64,000 bases of DNA, taken from contig NZ_JAPENY010000001.1 in assembly GCF_026341825.1 (NCBI RefSeq), positions 1,736,001-1,800,000 on the forward strand, written 5' to 3'. The notes beneath the pieces are model-generated. The model made no database searches, was not told the DNA's origin, and saw nothing but the letters and a program-made list of their open reading frames with translations. Both the position numbers and the translations under genes were made by a program. This document shows, one piece after another, positions 42,411 through 50,767 of the stretch (positions within the stretch are counted from its first letter, which is position 1; each line of letters begins with the position of its first letter). The DNA comes from Streptomyces sp. NBC_00620 (lineage in GTDB: Bacteria > Actinomycetota > Actinomycetes > Streptomycetales > Streptomycetaceae).

Positions 42411-42641
42411 ATGACGACCGACCCCGGCGCGGTCTCCGAGACCTTCGCGTTCGCCTGCGGGAACTGCGGACACACCTGGCGGGCGACGTTCAAGGTCATG
42501 TTCTTCACCGACCCGCTCGACCCGACCGGGCAGGGCACGCAGGAGTACGTCGACGAGGACGGCGCCGCCATCAGGTCGCCGCTGACCGATGCGGTGTGCG
42601 CGGTGTGCGGGAGCCGGCGGGTCCGAGTGTCGGCCGGCTGA
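42411..42641 (+). CDS. Small zinc-ribbon protein
   Basis: A 76-residue protein with two CxxC pairs, FACGNCGHTW (about 15-18) and CAVCGSRRV (about 65-68), typical of a zinc ribbon. Between them lie FKVMFFTDPLDPTGQGTQEY and VDEDGAAIRSPL. It is probably a nucleic-acid- or protein-binding module of unknown role. The ATG has only a weak ribosome binding site (GGGGTG further upstream). Confidence 0.72.
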   Translation: MTTDPGAVSETFAFACGNCGHTWRATFKVMFFTDPLDPTGQGTQEYVDEDGAAIRSPLTDAVCAVCGSRRVRVSAG

Positions 42642-42773
42642 CGCGGCGGCCCCGGCATCTTCCACCACGCCCCACGGCCTACCAGGCTCACCCGGACGGC
42701 CCGGTGCGCTGGTGAGGTCCGGGCTCCAGTGGTGGCGTGGGGGTAACTGTCGCGCTCCCAGGAGGCCCTCGCC

Positions 42774-43706
42774 ATGACCCGTCGCCCGCCCCGCGTGTCT
42801 GCCTCCCGCGTCTTCGCCTCCCGCGCCCTCCCCTCCCGCGTCCTCGCTTCCCGAGCCCTCGCCTCCGCCCTGACGGCAGGCGCCTTGGTGTCGGTGTCCG
42901 CCTGCTCGCTCCTAGAGCGCCCCGAGACCGCGAAGTTCGACGTGTCGCCCGCGTCCCCCACCGCCACGGCCTCACCCACCACCTCCGCCACCCCGTCGCT
43001 CACCGACGCGCAGGCCCGCGACGCCCTCCTCGGCCCCGCCGAGCTGGGTGAGCGGTGGTCCGCGACGCAGGGCGGGGCGACCTGGCGGGACGGGCTCCTC
43101 AAGGGGAGGACGGATGTCGCGGACTGCCAGCGGCTCCTGGACGGGCTGTACGCGGAGGATCTGCTGGGCAAGCCGAAGGGGGCCGGCGCGGTCGTCGGCC
43201 TCGACCAGAGCGACACCGAGGCGCAGCTGCGCTACCAGGTCGCCGCGTACGGCGGACCGGCGGAGGTGGACGCGAAGATGGCCTGGCTGCGGACGCTGCC
43301 GGAGAAGTGCGCGGAGTTCACGGCCACCGATGTCAGGGGCGAGCGGCAGACGGTACGGGTCGTCCCGGCGGCGCTGCCCGGCGTGGGCGACGCCCGCGAG
43401 GGTCTGCGGATGACCATGAGCGGTGAGGGCGACCTGTACGGCGAGACCCCGACGCTGACACTGGACTTCGCCGCCGTGCGGGTGGGCGACAGGGCCGTCT
43501 CCCTCACCAATGGCGGACTCGGCGGCGCCGAGGAGGACTTCACGAACCAGGCCGTCCAACTGGGCACCCAGCGCCTCCAGAACGTCCTCGCCGGTCGCAC
43601 GACCCCGAACCAGCCCGCAAACCGGCCCGCGGACCAGCCCGTAGATCAGCCCGCAGACCAGCCAACCGGCGTGCCCGCCGATCAGCAATCCGCTGAAGAA
43701 GGCTGA
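42774..43706 (+). CDS. Hypothetical lipoprotein
   Basis: A 310-residue protein. The N-terminus is a repetitive ASRALPSRVLASRALAS run (from DNA repeats at 42800-42870) leading to a lipobox-like SVSAC near residue 44. After a Thr/Pro/Ser linker comes a domain with ALLGPAELGERWSATQGGAT, DVADCQRLLDGLYAEDLLG, AYGGPAEVDAKMAWLRTLPE and FAAVRVGDRAVSLTNGGLGG, similar in outline to PknH-type sensor domains. The C-terminus is a Pro/Asp/Gln repeat (ADQPVDQPADQPTG). Anchored outside the membrane; function unknown. Confidence 0.75.
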   Translation: MTRRPPRVSASRVFASRALPSRVLASRALASALTAGALVSVSACSLLERPETAKFDVSPASPTATASPTTSATPSLTDAQARDALLGPAELGERWSATQGGATWRDGLLKGRTDVADCQRLLDGLYAEDLLGKPKGAGAVVGLDQSDTEAQLRYQVAAYGGPAEVDAKMAWLRTLPEKCAEFTATDVRGERQTVRVVPAALPGVGDAREGLRMTMSGEGDLYGETPTLTLDFAAVRVGDRAVSLTNGGLGGAEEDFTNQAVQLGTQRLQNVLAGRTTPNQPANRPADQPVDQPADQPTGVPADQQSAEEG

Positions 43707-43729
43707 AGAAGGCTGACTGGTAAGGGAGT

Positions 43730-44008
43730 TCACTCCATGCGCTCGACGGCTTCCTTGGCCTCCTGGAGACCGGCGCCCGTGGCCGCCCGGTAGGCCTTGA
43801 TCGCCTGGATCTTCTTGCCGTCCCGCAGGAACGCGGCGACCTCCGGCAGCTCGGGATCGTCCGCGTGGACGCCGAGGTGGCGGATTATCAGGTCGATCTT
43901 CTTCTCGACGCGGGCGATTCTGCGGTCGGCCCGGCTCAGCTTGGTCTCGAGCCCGGCGAAACTCGCGATCATGATCGCGGCGATGACCAGGAGTCCTGTC
44001 ATTTCCAT
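43730..44008 (-). CDS. Membrane protein with L7/L12-like C-terminus
   Basis: A 92-residue protein: an N-terminal transmembrane segment (MTGLLVIAAIMIASFAGLET), a charged coiled stretch (DRRIARVEKKIDLIIRHLGV) and a C-terminal part similar to the ribosomal L7/L12 C-terminal fold (GKKIQAIKAYRAATGAGLQE, AKEAVERME). Streptomycetes carry several such proteins of unknown role. It lies 11 bp downstream of the MarR gene, so the two form an operon. ATG 44008 rather than 44002 is chosen because AGGA precedes it. Confidence 0.8.
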   Translation of the reverse strand: MEMTGLLVIAAIMIASFAGLETKLSRADRRIARVEKKIDLIIRHLGVHADDPELPEVAAFLRDGKKIQAIKAYRAATGAGLQEAKEAVERME

Positions 44009-44019
44009 GGTGAGGAATC

Positions 44020-44475
44020 CTAGGGGCCGTCGACGAGAGCGCCCACCTTGCTCAACAGGCCCAGCAGCGTGACCCGTTCGGCCTCGGTGAGCGGAGCGAA
44101 GGACGCGCCGAGGACGTCGAGGGTGACGGCGCGGCCTGCTGCGAGGACGCGTTCGCCCTCCTCGGTGAGGTGGTGTTCGTTGCGGCGTCCCCGGCCTGAG
44201 CGGCGTTCGATGAGCTGCTGGGCCGCGAGCCGGGTGGCCAGCGTGCCGAAGGACTGGTCGCCCTGGAAGGTGGCGACGGCCAGTTCGTGCGCGGAGGCGC
44301 CGGGGGCGCGGGCGATCGCGCGCAGCGCGTCCCACTGGGCGAGGGTCGTACCGACCGCCGAGAGGCGAGTGTCGAGCGTGCGGTGATGCCGGTACTGCGC
44401 CCCCTTCACAGCCCGGCCCAGCACCTCCAGGTCCACTGTCTCGTCGTGTATCTCGTCGTGGTCGTTCGCAGTCAT
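44020..44475 (-). CDS. MarR-family regulator
   Basis: A 151-residue winged-helix regulator: LEVLGRAVKGAQYRHHRTLD, LAQWDALRAIARAPGASAHE, recognition helix QGDQSFGTLATRLAAQQLIE, wing SGRGRRNEHHLTEEGERVLA and a C-terminal dimerisation helix (TLLGLLSKVGALVDGP). It is divergent from a hydrolase gene across 63 bp that contain direct and palindromic repeats, so it probably represses that gene and itself. The small L7/L12-like gene follows in the same operon. Confidence 0.92.
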   Translation of the reverse strand: MTANDHDEIHDETVDLEVLGRAVKGAQYRHHRTLDTRLSAVGTTLAQWDALRAIARAPGASAHELAVATFQGDQSFGTLATRLAAQQLIERRSGRGRRNEHHLTEEGERVLAAGRAVTLDVLGASFAPLTEAERVTLLGLLSKVGALVDGP

Positions 44476-44497
44476 GCCGCGATACTAGCCCAGCGAA

Positions 44498-44523
44498 TAC
44501 GCTTGCTTATATACGCATGCGTA
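44498..44523. promoter_or_regulatory. MarR/hydrolase operator
   Basis: TACGCTTGC (44498-44506) and TACGCATGC (44512-44520) repeat directly with a 14-bp period. The second is part of the perfect 12-bp palindrome TACGCATGCGTA (44512-44523). The site is A/T-rich for this genome and lies between starts at 44475 and 44539. Confidence 0.7.
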
Positions 44524-44538
44524 GATAGCCTCTCCCGT

Positions 44539-45393
44539 ATGGCTGACGCTCTCAATGACACTCTCCATGGCGCTCTCAACGACACGCCCGACGACAACCC
44601 CACCGCCCCCGTGACCCGTACCGTCCGTCCCCGCCCCGGTCTCCCCCTCACCCTCACCGAGAGCGGCCCGCGCGGCGGCCGTACCGCACTCGTCCTGCAC
44701 GGCGGCAGCGGGCCCGTCAGTGTGCGGGGCATAGCCGCGCATCTGGCCCGGCGCATGAGAGTCGTCGTCCCGACGCACCCCGGATGGAACGGGACCGAGC
44801 GTCCCGACTGGTTCACCGGTATCGGCGACATGGCCGCCGCCTATCTGGACCTGCTGAGGGACGAGGGGCACCGGGACGTGCTCGTCGTCGGCTCGTCGCT
44901 CGGCGGGTGGACCGGCGCCGAGATGGCCGTGCGCGACGAGGGCGGCCTCATCACCGGGCTGGTGCTGGTGAACTCCGTCGGTGTGGCCGTTCCGGGGGAG
45001 CCCATCCGTGACATCTTCGGCCTCGAACCCAGGGAGATCCCCGCGTACTCCTTCCACGACCCGGCCCGTTTCGCCATCGACCCCGCCACCGTCACTCAGG
45101 AGCAGGTCGCGGCCCAGAAGGCCAACATGGCGACCGTACGGGCCCTGGCCGGTGACCCGTACATGCACGACCCGACGCTCCTGGACCGGCTCGGCCGGGT
45201 CCGGATTCCGGCCCTCGTGCTGTGGGGAGAGAGCGACCGCATCGTCACCCCGGCGTACGGGCGCGCGCTCGCGGCGGCGCTTCCCGGGGGGCGGTTCGTG
45301 ACGGTGCCCGAGGCCGGGCATCTCCCGCACCTCGAACAGCCCGCCGCGTCCTTCGCCGCGCTCGACGCCTACCTGGACGTCACGACCGCCTAG
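44539..45393 (+). CDS. Alpha/beta hydrolase
   Basis: A 284-residue hydrolase. After a variable N-terminus (ALNDTLHGALNDTPDDNP, a duplicated motif) come the oxyanion region TALVLHGGSGPVSV, nucleophile elbow VVGSSLGGWTGAEMA (Ser), acid region LVLWGESDRIVTPAYG and catalytic His in VPEAGHLPHLEQP. The substrate is unknown. The divergent MarR regulator suggests induction by a small phenolic or drug-like molecule, as for other MarR-controlled enzymes; this is inference. Its 3' end overlaps the convergent gene by 14 bp. Confidence 0.9.
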   Translation: MADALNDTLHGALNDTPDDNPTAPVTRTVRPRPGLPLTLTESGPRGGRTALVLHGGSGPVSVRGIAAHLARRMRVVVPTHPGWNGTERPDWFTGIGDMAAAYLDLLRDEGHRDVLVVGSSLGGWTGAEMAVRDEGGLITGLVLVNSVGVAVPGEPIRDIFGLEPREIPAYSFHDPARFAIDPATVTQEQVAAQKANMATVRALAGDPYMHDPTLLDRLGRVRIPALVLWGESDRIVTPAYGRALAAALPGGRFVTVPEAGHLPHLEQPAASFAALDAYLDVTTA

Positions 45394-46105
45394 CCGTCGG
45401 TGTGCCCGCGCCCTCGGCGGCCGTGTCCGTGGGCGATGCGGCGGTCGGCGTCGACACGGGAGTCGGCGTCGGCGCGGTCCCCTCGATGTCGACCACCGAC
45501 CCCTCCTTCAGCTGCCCGTACAGCCACTCCGCGTCGCTCTCGCGCAGGCCGATCCAGCCGGACGTGGTGTTGTAGTAGCCGGGGGCCTTCTCGTCGTATG
45601 TGAGGCCGGCGATGTAGTTGGTCTTGCCGTCGGAGGCGCGGAGCTCGATGAACCAGGGGAGCTTCATGTCGTAGCCCTCGAAGCGGAGTTCCTCGGCGGG
45701 GACGAGCTTCATGCTCACCTTGGCGGTGACCGTCATGCGGCCCGCGCGCGTGGGGGTGAGCGGGGAGCCGGAGGAGAGCGGCAGTTCGCGACCCGCGACC
45801 GTGACCACCCGTCGGAACAGGTCGACCGAGGCGTCGGGCGTCGCGGGGGTGGTGGGCGTGCCGGTGGGGCTCGCCGCGGGGGAGGGGTGCCGGTCCGTGT
45901 CGCCGCCGCCGAGGTTCAGGGCCAGGACCAGGGCGAGCGCCGCCGCGGCGGAGGCGCCGACGACGGCGGCGGCCGTACGGCGGTGGCGTCTGCGGCGTAC
46001 CGCCCGGCCGCGGATCTCCGCGCCGGACAGCGGCGGAGGCGTCTCACCGGTGGCGGCCAACTCATGGAGTTCCGCGGTGAGTTCGGAGGTGAGTTCATCG
46101 GACAC
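45380..46105 (-). CDS. Membrane-anchored putative anti-sigma partner
   Basis: A 241-residue protein with a short cytoplasmic N-terminus (SDELTSELTAELHELAATGE), a basic stretch (GRAVRRRRHRR), one transmembrane helix (about 45-66: TAAAVVGASAAAALALVLAL) and an external domain with DLFRRVVTVAGRELPLSSGS, KLVPAEELRFEGYDMKLPWF and GLRESDAEWLYGQLKEGSVV. GTG 46105 overlaps the end of the sigma-factor gene by 11 bp, so they are co-translated. The position and topology fit a sigma regulator, but no classical zinc anti-sigma motif is present. Confidence 0.78.
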   Translation of the reverse strand: MSDELTSELTAELHELAATGETPPPLSGAEIRGRAVRRRRHRRTAAAVVGASAAAALALVLALNLGGGDTDRHPSPAASPTGTPTTPATPDASVDLFRRVVTVAGRELPLSSGSPLTPTRAGRMTVTAKVSMKLVPAEELRFEGYDMKLPWFIELRASDGKTNYIAGLTYDEKAPGYYNTTSGWIGLRESDAEWLYGQLKEGSVVDIEGTAPTPTPVSTPTAASPTDTAAEGAGTPTARRS

Positions 46106-46625
46106 GGTGGTCCTCCCTCTCCCCTGTACCGGCCGGGTCGGCCGAGTCCGCGTCGCCCGCCGAAAGCTCCCGTGCCAGCGCCGCCCGGCCACGGGACAGC
46201 CGGGCCTTGACCGTCCCCACGGGGGCGCCGGTTTCGGAGGCTACCTGCTCGACACTGAGGTCGCACAGATGGTGCAGGACGATGGCCATCCGCTGCGGCT
46301 CGGGCAGTGTGCGCAACGCGCCGACCAGGGTGGCGTGTTCGGGGCCGGGCCCGGGGACGTGCTCCGGCGGCGGATTCCGGCGTACCAGTTCCAGCCAGCG
46401 GCGCGCTCGGCGCCAGCGGCTCACCGCGAGCCGCATCGCCACGGTCCGTATCCATGCTTCCGGCGCACCGTCTGCGAGAAACTCACGCCGGCGGTCCCAG
46501 GCGCGTACGAACGCCTCCTGGACGACGTCCTGCGCCTCGCCGTGGTCCCCGGTGAAGGCGTAGAGCTGGCCGGTCAGCCGGGGGAACGCGGTCGCGTAGA
46601 ACGCGTCGAACTCTTCCTCGGTCAT
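46095..46625 (-). CDS. ECF sigma factor
   Basis: A 176-residue sigma-70 family protein: region 2 (EEEFDAFYATAFPRLTGQLY, GDHGEAQDVVQEAFVRAWDR, PEAWIRTVAMRLAVSRWRRA) and region 4 (LRTLPEPQRMAIVLHHLCDL, SVEQVASETGAPVGTVKARL). It should direct RNA polymerase to a small regulon, probably including its own operon. ATG 46625 is chosen because region 2 starts there; the frame runs further upstream without protein-like sequence. The downstream membrane gene is its likely regulator. Confidence 0.92.
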   Translation of the reverse strand: MTEEEFDAFYATAFPRLTGQLYAFTGDHGEAQDVVQEAFVRAWDRRREFLADGAPEAWIRTVAMRLAVSRWRRARRWLELVRRNPPPEHVPGPGPEHATLVGALRTLPEPQRMAIVLHHLCDLSVEQVASETGAPVGTVKARLSRGRAALARELSAGDADSADPAGTGEREDHRVR

Positions 46626-46966
46626 GCCCCTCGCCGGAGTTCGCGGAAATTCCGAAGTCCCGTGCAACCCGGCGGTCCGTGCCGTGCGTACAGGTCCCGT
46701 ACGTCGCACATGGAAACACACCACAGGGGGATCGCGATGAACACGGGGACCAGAGGAGCCGGGAGCGGGCGGCTCGCCCGCGCCATGAGCGCGGCGGCCG
46801 CCTGCGCGCCGGCGTGACACACGATCCGAAGAAATCCTGCGCCTGTGTCATCCCGGCTGTGGCCCCCGGGAGTTTGTAGGAGTGGAGAGGCGCCCTCCGT
46901 CCCGTATCGCTCATCTCGCTCATGCGGATCCCCAACGGTCCGCGAACCACGAGGAGTTGTCCGTTC
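46626..46966. other. Divergent region between sigma factor and secreted protein
   Basis: The 341 bp hold promoters for both sides. A 26-codon ORF at 46738-46818 (ATG after GGGGGATCGCG; MNTGTRGAGSGRLARAMSAA) could be a leader peptide, but I see no support beyond the ribosome binding site. GAGGAG at 46951 serves the rightward gene. Confidence 0.4.
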
Positions 46967-47518
46967 ATGACACGGATGCAGAAGTACATGGCCGCCGCGG
47001 TGGTCGCCGCCGCGCTGGTGGGGGCGCCCACGGTGTCGTACGCCGCCGCGCCGGGGAGGGCGGCGTACGGCACCGGTACGCATGCCGGTTCGGCCCAGAT
47101 CGTCGCCCCCGGTGAGCATGTCTCGGGCGGTGAACCCGGCTTCGAGCTCTGGCTCACCGAGGAGGGCAAGTACTGGACGACGCCCGGGGATCCGGACCCG
47201 CAGTTCCGCAGTGTGATCGACGGGAACATCGACCGCAGCCAGCCGGGCGTGTCGATGCAGGCGGAGGGCAACAACGGGCACATCACGCTCTCCGGCCTCT
47301 ACTACGGCGGCAAGGGCACCGCCTCGCGGGTCACCGTCGAGACCTCCGTCGGCACCGTGCGCGGCAAGCTCCTCGAGCTGGCGGGCAAGCCCGGCTGGGG
47401 CGTCTGGTACGCCACCGCCGACGTGCCGGTGGGTGACGACGGGGGCCTCGGCGCCCTCGGCGACATCACCGTCTTCGACACCAGAGGCAAGGTCTACGCC
47501 CAGCTGCCGCGGAGCTGA
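46967..47518 (+). CDS. Secreted protein, paralog of 48175 gene's outer domain
   Basis: A 183-residue protein with a signal peptide (QKYMAAAVVAAALVGAPTVS, cut near YAAAPG). The mature domain reads GEHVSGGEPGFELWLTEEGK, QFRSVIDGNIDRSQPGVSMQ, ITLSGLYYGGKGTASRVTVE and LELAGKPGWGVWYATADVP. The same pattern makes up the external domain of the membrane protein at 48175-48930. No family name is known to me. GAGGAG lies 10 bases before ATG 46967. It sits between two ECF sigma genes. Confidence 0.75.
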   Translation: MTRMQKYMAAAVVAAALVGAPTVSYAAAPGRAAYGTGTHAGSAQIVAPGEHVSGGEPGFELWLTEEGKYWTTPGDPDPQFRSVIDGNIDRSQPGVSMQAEGNNGHITLSGLYYGGKGTASRVTVETSVGTVRGKLLELAGKPGWGVWYATADVPVGDDGGLGALGDITVFDTRGKVYAQLPRS

Positions 47519-47620
47519 GTTCGCGGGCGGGGGAGTCGGGTCGTTCAGGTCTCGGCTCCCCCGCACCACCCCGTCCCCCTCCTCCCCCCACGTACCCGAT
47601 TCCGAGGGACCCCGCCGGCC

Positions 47621-48178
47621 GTGCAGCAGACCTCATCCGACGCCCCCGAAGTCCCTGCCACCTCGGTGGAAGGCGACTTCGCCGAGTACGCCACCGCGGC
47701 CTGGCCCCGCCTCGTCCGCACCGCGCACATGCTCACCGGTGACTTCCACGAGGCCGAGGATCTCGTGCAGACCACGCTGGCCAAGGTGTACGCCCGCTGG
47801 CGGCGCATCCCGCGCGACGACGTCGACTTCTACGTACGCCGCTCGCTGGTCAACAACAACCTCAGCCGGGTGCGCAGGAGACGGGTCGTCCATCTGCTGA
47901 CGCCGTTCCTGCCCGAGCGGATGCATCAGCGCGTACCGGGGCACGCCGAGGACGTCGAGCAGCGGGCTGCCCTCAGTCAGGCGCTGAACTCCCTTTCGGC
48001 GCGGCAGCGTGCCGTGCTGGTGCTGCGCTACTGGGACGACCTGGGCGAGGCCGAGATCGCGCAGCTGCTCGGCTGCTCGGTCGGCACGGTGAAGACCCAT
48101 GCCCGGCGTGGCCTCGAGGCCCTGCGCGTCCACCCCTTGTTCGCCGGCCACCACCCCGTTTCCGGAGCCCGCCCATGA
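47621..48178 (+). CDS. SigE-family ECF sigma factor
   Basis: A 185-residue sigma factor of the streptomycete SigE-family type: region 2 EYATAAWPRLVRTAHMLTGD, FHEAEDLVQTTLAKVYARWR, VDFYVRRSLVNNNLSRVRRR; region 4 LNSLSARQRAVLVLRYWDDL and EAEIAQLLGCSVGTVKTHAR. The start is GTG 47621 with a weak ribosome binding site. Its TGA overlaps the ATG of the next gene (ATGA), whose membrane product is the likely regulator. Confidence 0.93.
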   Translation: MQQTSSDAPEVPATSVEGDFAEYATAAWPRLVRTAHMLTGDFHEAEDLVQTTLAKVYARWRRIPRDDVDFYVRRSLVNNNLSRVRRRRVVHLLTPFLPERMHQRVPGHAEDVEQRAALSQALNSLSARQRAVLVLRYWDDLGEAEIAQLLGCSVGTVKTHARRGLEALRVHPLFAGHHPVSGARP

Positions 48179-48930
48179 GCCACCCCTCTCGTTCCCAGCA
48201 GCCCCAGAGTCCTGCGGCCGAGGCCGAGCGGCTGCGTGAGGCGTTCGCCGAGGTCGCGTACGACGTCACGCCCTCCGTCGTCCCGATCGCCGCCATCGCG
48301 CGCGAGGGCCGCCGGCGCAGGCGGCGTCGTACGGCCGCGGTGCTCGGTGCCGCCTGCGGGGTGCTGCTCGTGCCGCTGGTCGTGGTCATGCTCCGCGGGG
48401 GTGTGCCCGGCGGGCAGGGCGAGCGCGAGCAGGTCACGCCCCCGGCCGCGAGCGTCTCTCCGTCGCCTTCCATGTCCATGCCGCACGCCGGGAAGGTGCG
48501 GGTCGTCACCCCCGGCGAGCGGGTGACGGTCTCGCCCGGCACCAAGATCTGGCTGACGGAGGACGGCAAGCACTGGACGGAGCCGGACAAGCCCACCCAG
48601 TTCCGCAGCGTGACCGACGGCAACCTCGACCTGAGCAGTCCCGGCGTCAGCCTCCAGGAGTCGGGGCGCGAGGACGGCACCGTCTTCCTCTCCGGCATCT
48701 TCCACGGCGCGGGCGAACCGGCCCTCGTCGAGATCAGGACCGTCGCGGGCGCCATCGACGGTACGGCGCTCACGCTGGCGGGCGAGCCCGGCTGGGGCGT
48801 CTGGTACGCGGAGGTGAAGGTGCCGGAGTCCGTGAGGTCGTCCTCGGACTTCCTGGGCGGTGTCACCGAGAGAGTGACGGTGTACGACTCGGCGGGCGGT
48901 GTGATCGCGAGCCAGGAGTTCTCCTCGTGA
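48175..48930 (+). CDS. Membrane partner of sigma factor
   Basis: A 251-residue protein: cytoplasmic helical N-terminus (AEAERLREAFAEVAYDVTPS), basic stretch ([10 protein letters not shown]), transmembrane helix (about 52-74: AAVLGAACGVLLVPLVVVML), Ser/Pro linker and an external domain with TKIWLTEDGKHWTEPD, QFRSVTDGNLDLSSPGVSLQ and ALTLAGEPGWGVWYAEVKV. The external domain is paralogous to the secreted protein at 46967-47518. It is coupled to the sigma gene (ATGA) and to the glycosyltransferase gene (GTGA). An anti-sigma role is inferred from position. Confidence 0.82.
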   Translation: MSHPSRSQQPQSPAAEAERLREAFAEVAYDVTPSVVPIAAIAREGRRRRRRRTAAVLGAACGVLLVPLVVVMLRGGVPGGQGEREQVTPPAASVSPSPSMSMPHAGKVRVVTPGERVTVSPGTKIWLTEDGKHWTEPDKPTQFRSVTDGNLDLSSPGVSLQESGREDGTVFLSGIFHGAGEPALVEIRTVAGAIDGTALTLAGEPGWGVWYAEVKVPESVRSSSDFLGGVTERVTVYDSAGGVIASQEFSS

Positions 48931-50636
48931 GGCGCGGCAGCGTGAGGCTGAAGGCCTGCGTGCACGCGGCTGTACGCGCCGTACGGGCGGCGGTACGGGG
49001 TCTCGTACGCCGGGTCCGTACCCGCCGTACGCGGGTCCGCCGCACCCGTGGCCGCCGGCTGCGCCGCGCCCTCGCCGTACTCCTCGTCCTCCTCCTCTCC
49101 CTCGTCGGCGCGGCCGTAGTGGCGTACAAGATGACGGACATCCCCGAGCCGCACCCCGAGACGGCGATGCAGAGCACGGTCTTCGTCGACTCGCACGGCG
49201 ACTACCTGGGCCGGCGCGGTCCGGTGGACCGGCAGGAGGTGCCGCTGTCCCAGGTCCCCGGGCACGTACAGGAAGCGGTGATCGCCGCCGAGAACCGGTC
49301 CTTCCGTACGGACACGGGGATCGCTCCGACCGCGATCGCGCGGGCGGCGCTCGCGGCGGTGACCGGGGGTGCCCCGCAGGGCGGTTCGACGATCACGCAG
49401 CAGTATGTGAAGAACGCGCTGCTGAGCCCCGAGCAGACCTTGTCCCGCAAGGCGCGGGAGGCGCTGATCGCGGTCAAGCTGGACCGGACCCGGTCGAAGG
49501 ACGAGATCCTCGCGGGGTACCTCAACACGGTCTACTTCGGGCGGGGAGCGGCGGGCATCCAGGCCGCCGCCCGGAACTACTTCGGCGTGGACGCAAAGGA
49601 GTTGACGGTCAGTCAGGGGGCGGCGCTCGCGAGCATCGTCAACATCCCCTCGTACTACGAGAAGGCGGGCTCCGATCCTGAGGTGACGGCGAAGCTGGTG
49701 AGCCGGTGGGAGTGGGTGCTCGACGCGATGGCCGACAGCGGTGCCATCACGGCCGCCCAGCGGAGCTCGGCGCGCTTCCCCGCCTTCCGTTTCTATCCGC
49801 CGGGTGACACGGACGGGCAGCGCCAGTACCTGATCGACGCGGCCGCGGCGGAGGCGGCCGACCGCCTCGGCATCACCCAGGACGAGCTGGCCCGCGGCGG
49901 CTACACCGTCCACACCACCTTCGACCTGACGGCCCAGAACGCGGCCGCGGAACTGGTGGACGACGCCAAGCCATCGGCCAAAGATCTCCAACTCCACACC
50001 TCTGTCGTCGCGTTGGTGCCCGGCGACGGCGCGGTCCGTGTGCTGTACGGCGGCGCGGACTACGCCAGGCAGCCCTTCAACGACGCGCTGGACGGCGCGG
50101 TGGAGGCGGGCACCGCGCTCGAGCCGTTCGCCTGGACGAAGCTCGGCGACCCGCTGTCCGGCCTGCCGCGCGAGGCCGCGCCGACGCCGCTGCGGCTGGC
50201 GTCGGCGTGGGCCACGGCGGCGGCCCGCGGCACGTACGCCGCGCCGTACACGGTCGGGAAGATAACCCGGGCCGGACACGCCGTGTACACGGCGCATCCC
50301 CGCACCCGCACCGCGATGGAGCCGTACGCCACAGACGTGATCGCCAAATACGCGTACCGCGAGTCCGGCTCCCTGGCCACGCACACAGGCGGCGCCGGAA
50401 CCCGCACCCTCTGGCAGACCACGTACGACGAAAAGCTCACCGTCACCGTCGCCCTCTTCGCCCAGCACCCCGCCGAGGGCAAGCTCCCGGCCCGCACGGC
50501 CCAGCTCCCCTCCGGCACCTCCGAGCTGGCCCTGCGCGTCAACGCGGACGTCCGCAACCGCCTGGTTCCCTCCCCCTGGGGCGCGGCGATTCCGGCCCCG
50601 AAACCGACATCCGAGCCCGAGCAGAACTCAGAGTGA
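48927..50636 (+). CDS. GT51 peptidoglycan glycosyltransferase with degenerate transpeptidase
   Basis: A 569-residue class-A penicillin-binding-like protein. A very basic N-terminus (1-46) precedes a membrane anchor (47-67). The GT51 domain has the catalytic Glu in IAAENRSFRTDTG (about 119-131), GGSTITQQYVKNALLS and LAGYLNTVYFGRGAAGIQAA, so it should polymerise lipid II. The transpeptidase part is shortened. The usual STFK box reads AGTALEPF (394-401) with neither Ser nor Lys, the SxN motif is absent and the KTG box reads GAGTRTLW. Cross-linking activity is therefore unlikely. GTG overlaps the upstream stop. Confidence 0.88.
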   Translation: MRRGSVRLKACVHAAVRAVRAAVRGLVRRVRTRRTRVRRTRGRRLRRALAVLLVLLLSLVGAAVVAYKMTDIPEPHPETAMQSTVFVDSHGDYLGRRGPVDRQEVPLSQVPGHVQEAVIAAENRSFRTDTGIAPTAIARAALAAVTGGAPQGGSTITQQYVKNALLSPEQTLSRKAREALIAVKLDRTRSKDEILAGYLNTVYFGRGAAGIQAAARNYFGVDAKELTVSQGAALASIVNIPSYYEKAGSDPEVTAKLVSRWEWVLDAMADSGAITAAQRSSARFPAFRFYPPGDTDGQRQYLIDAAAAEAADRLGITQDELARGGYTVHTTFDLTAQNAAAELVDDAKPSAKDLQLHTSVVALVPGDGAVRVLYGGADYARQPFNDALDGAVEAGTALEPFAWTKLGDPLSGLPREAAPTPLRLASAWATAAARGTYAAPYTVGKITRAGHAVYTAHPRTRTAMEPYATDVIAKYAYRESGSLATHTGGAGTRTLWQTTYDEKLTVTVALFAQHPAEGKLPARTAQLPSGTSELALRVNADVRNRLVPSPWGAAIPAPKPTSEPEQNSE

Positions 50637-50767
50637 CCGGCCGTGAGACCCCCGCGCCCTCGCCAAGATCAGCCGGCCATCCTCTGGCCCGCGAACTCCG
50701 TCCAGAGCCGGGATCGAGACCTTCAAGCTCTACCGCGCGAAAAATTAGGGCCCATACTGGTTCTACG

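Noticed and set aside
45380..45560. L,D-transpeptidase-like SGWIGLR motif in the sigma partner
   Set aside because: The catalytic Cys and His of YkuD enzymes are missing, so the similarity is probably accidental.
46738..46818. 26-codon ORF with a ribosome binding site
   Set aside because: Too short to judge, no signal or motif; recorded only as a possible leader.
47973..50468. Leftward ORF of about 830 codons opposite the sigma and glycosyltransferase genes
   Set aside because: It opposes three well-supported, mutually coupled genes and has no recognisable domain.
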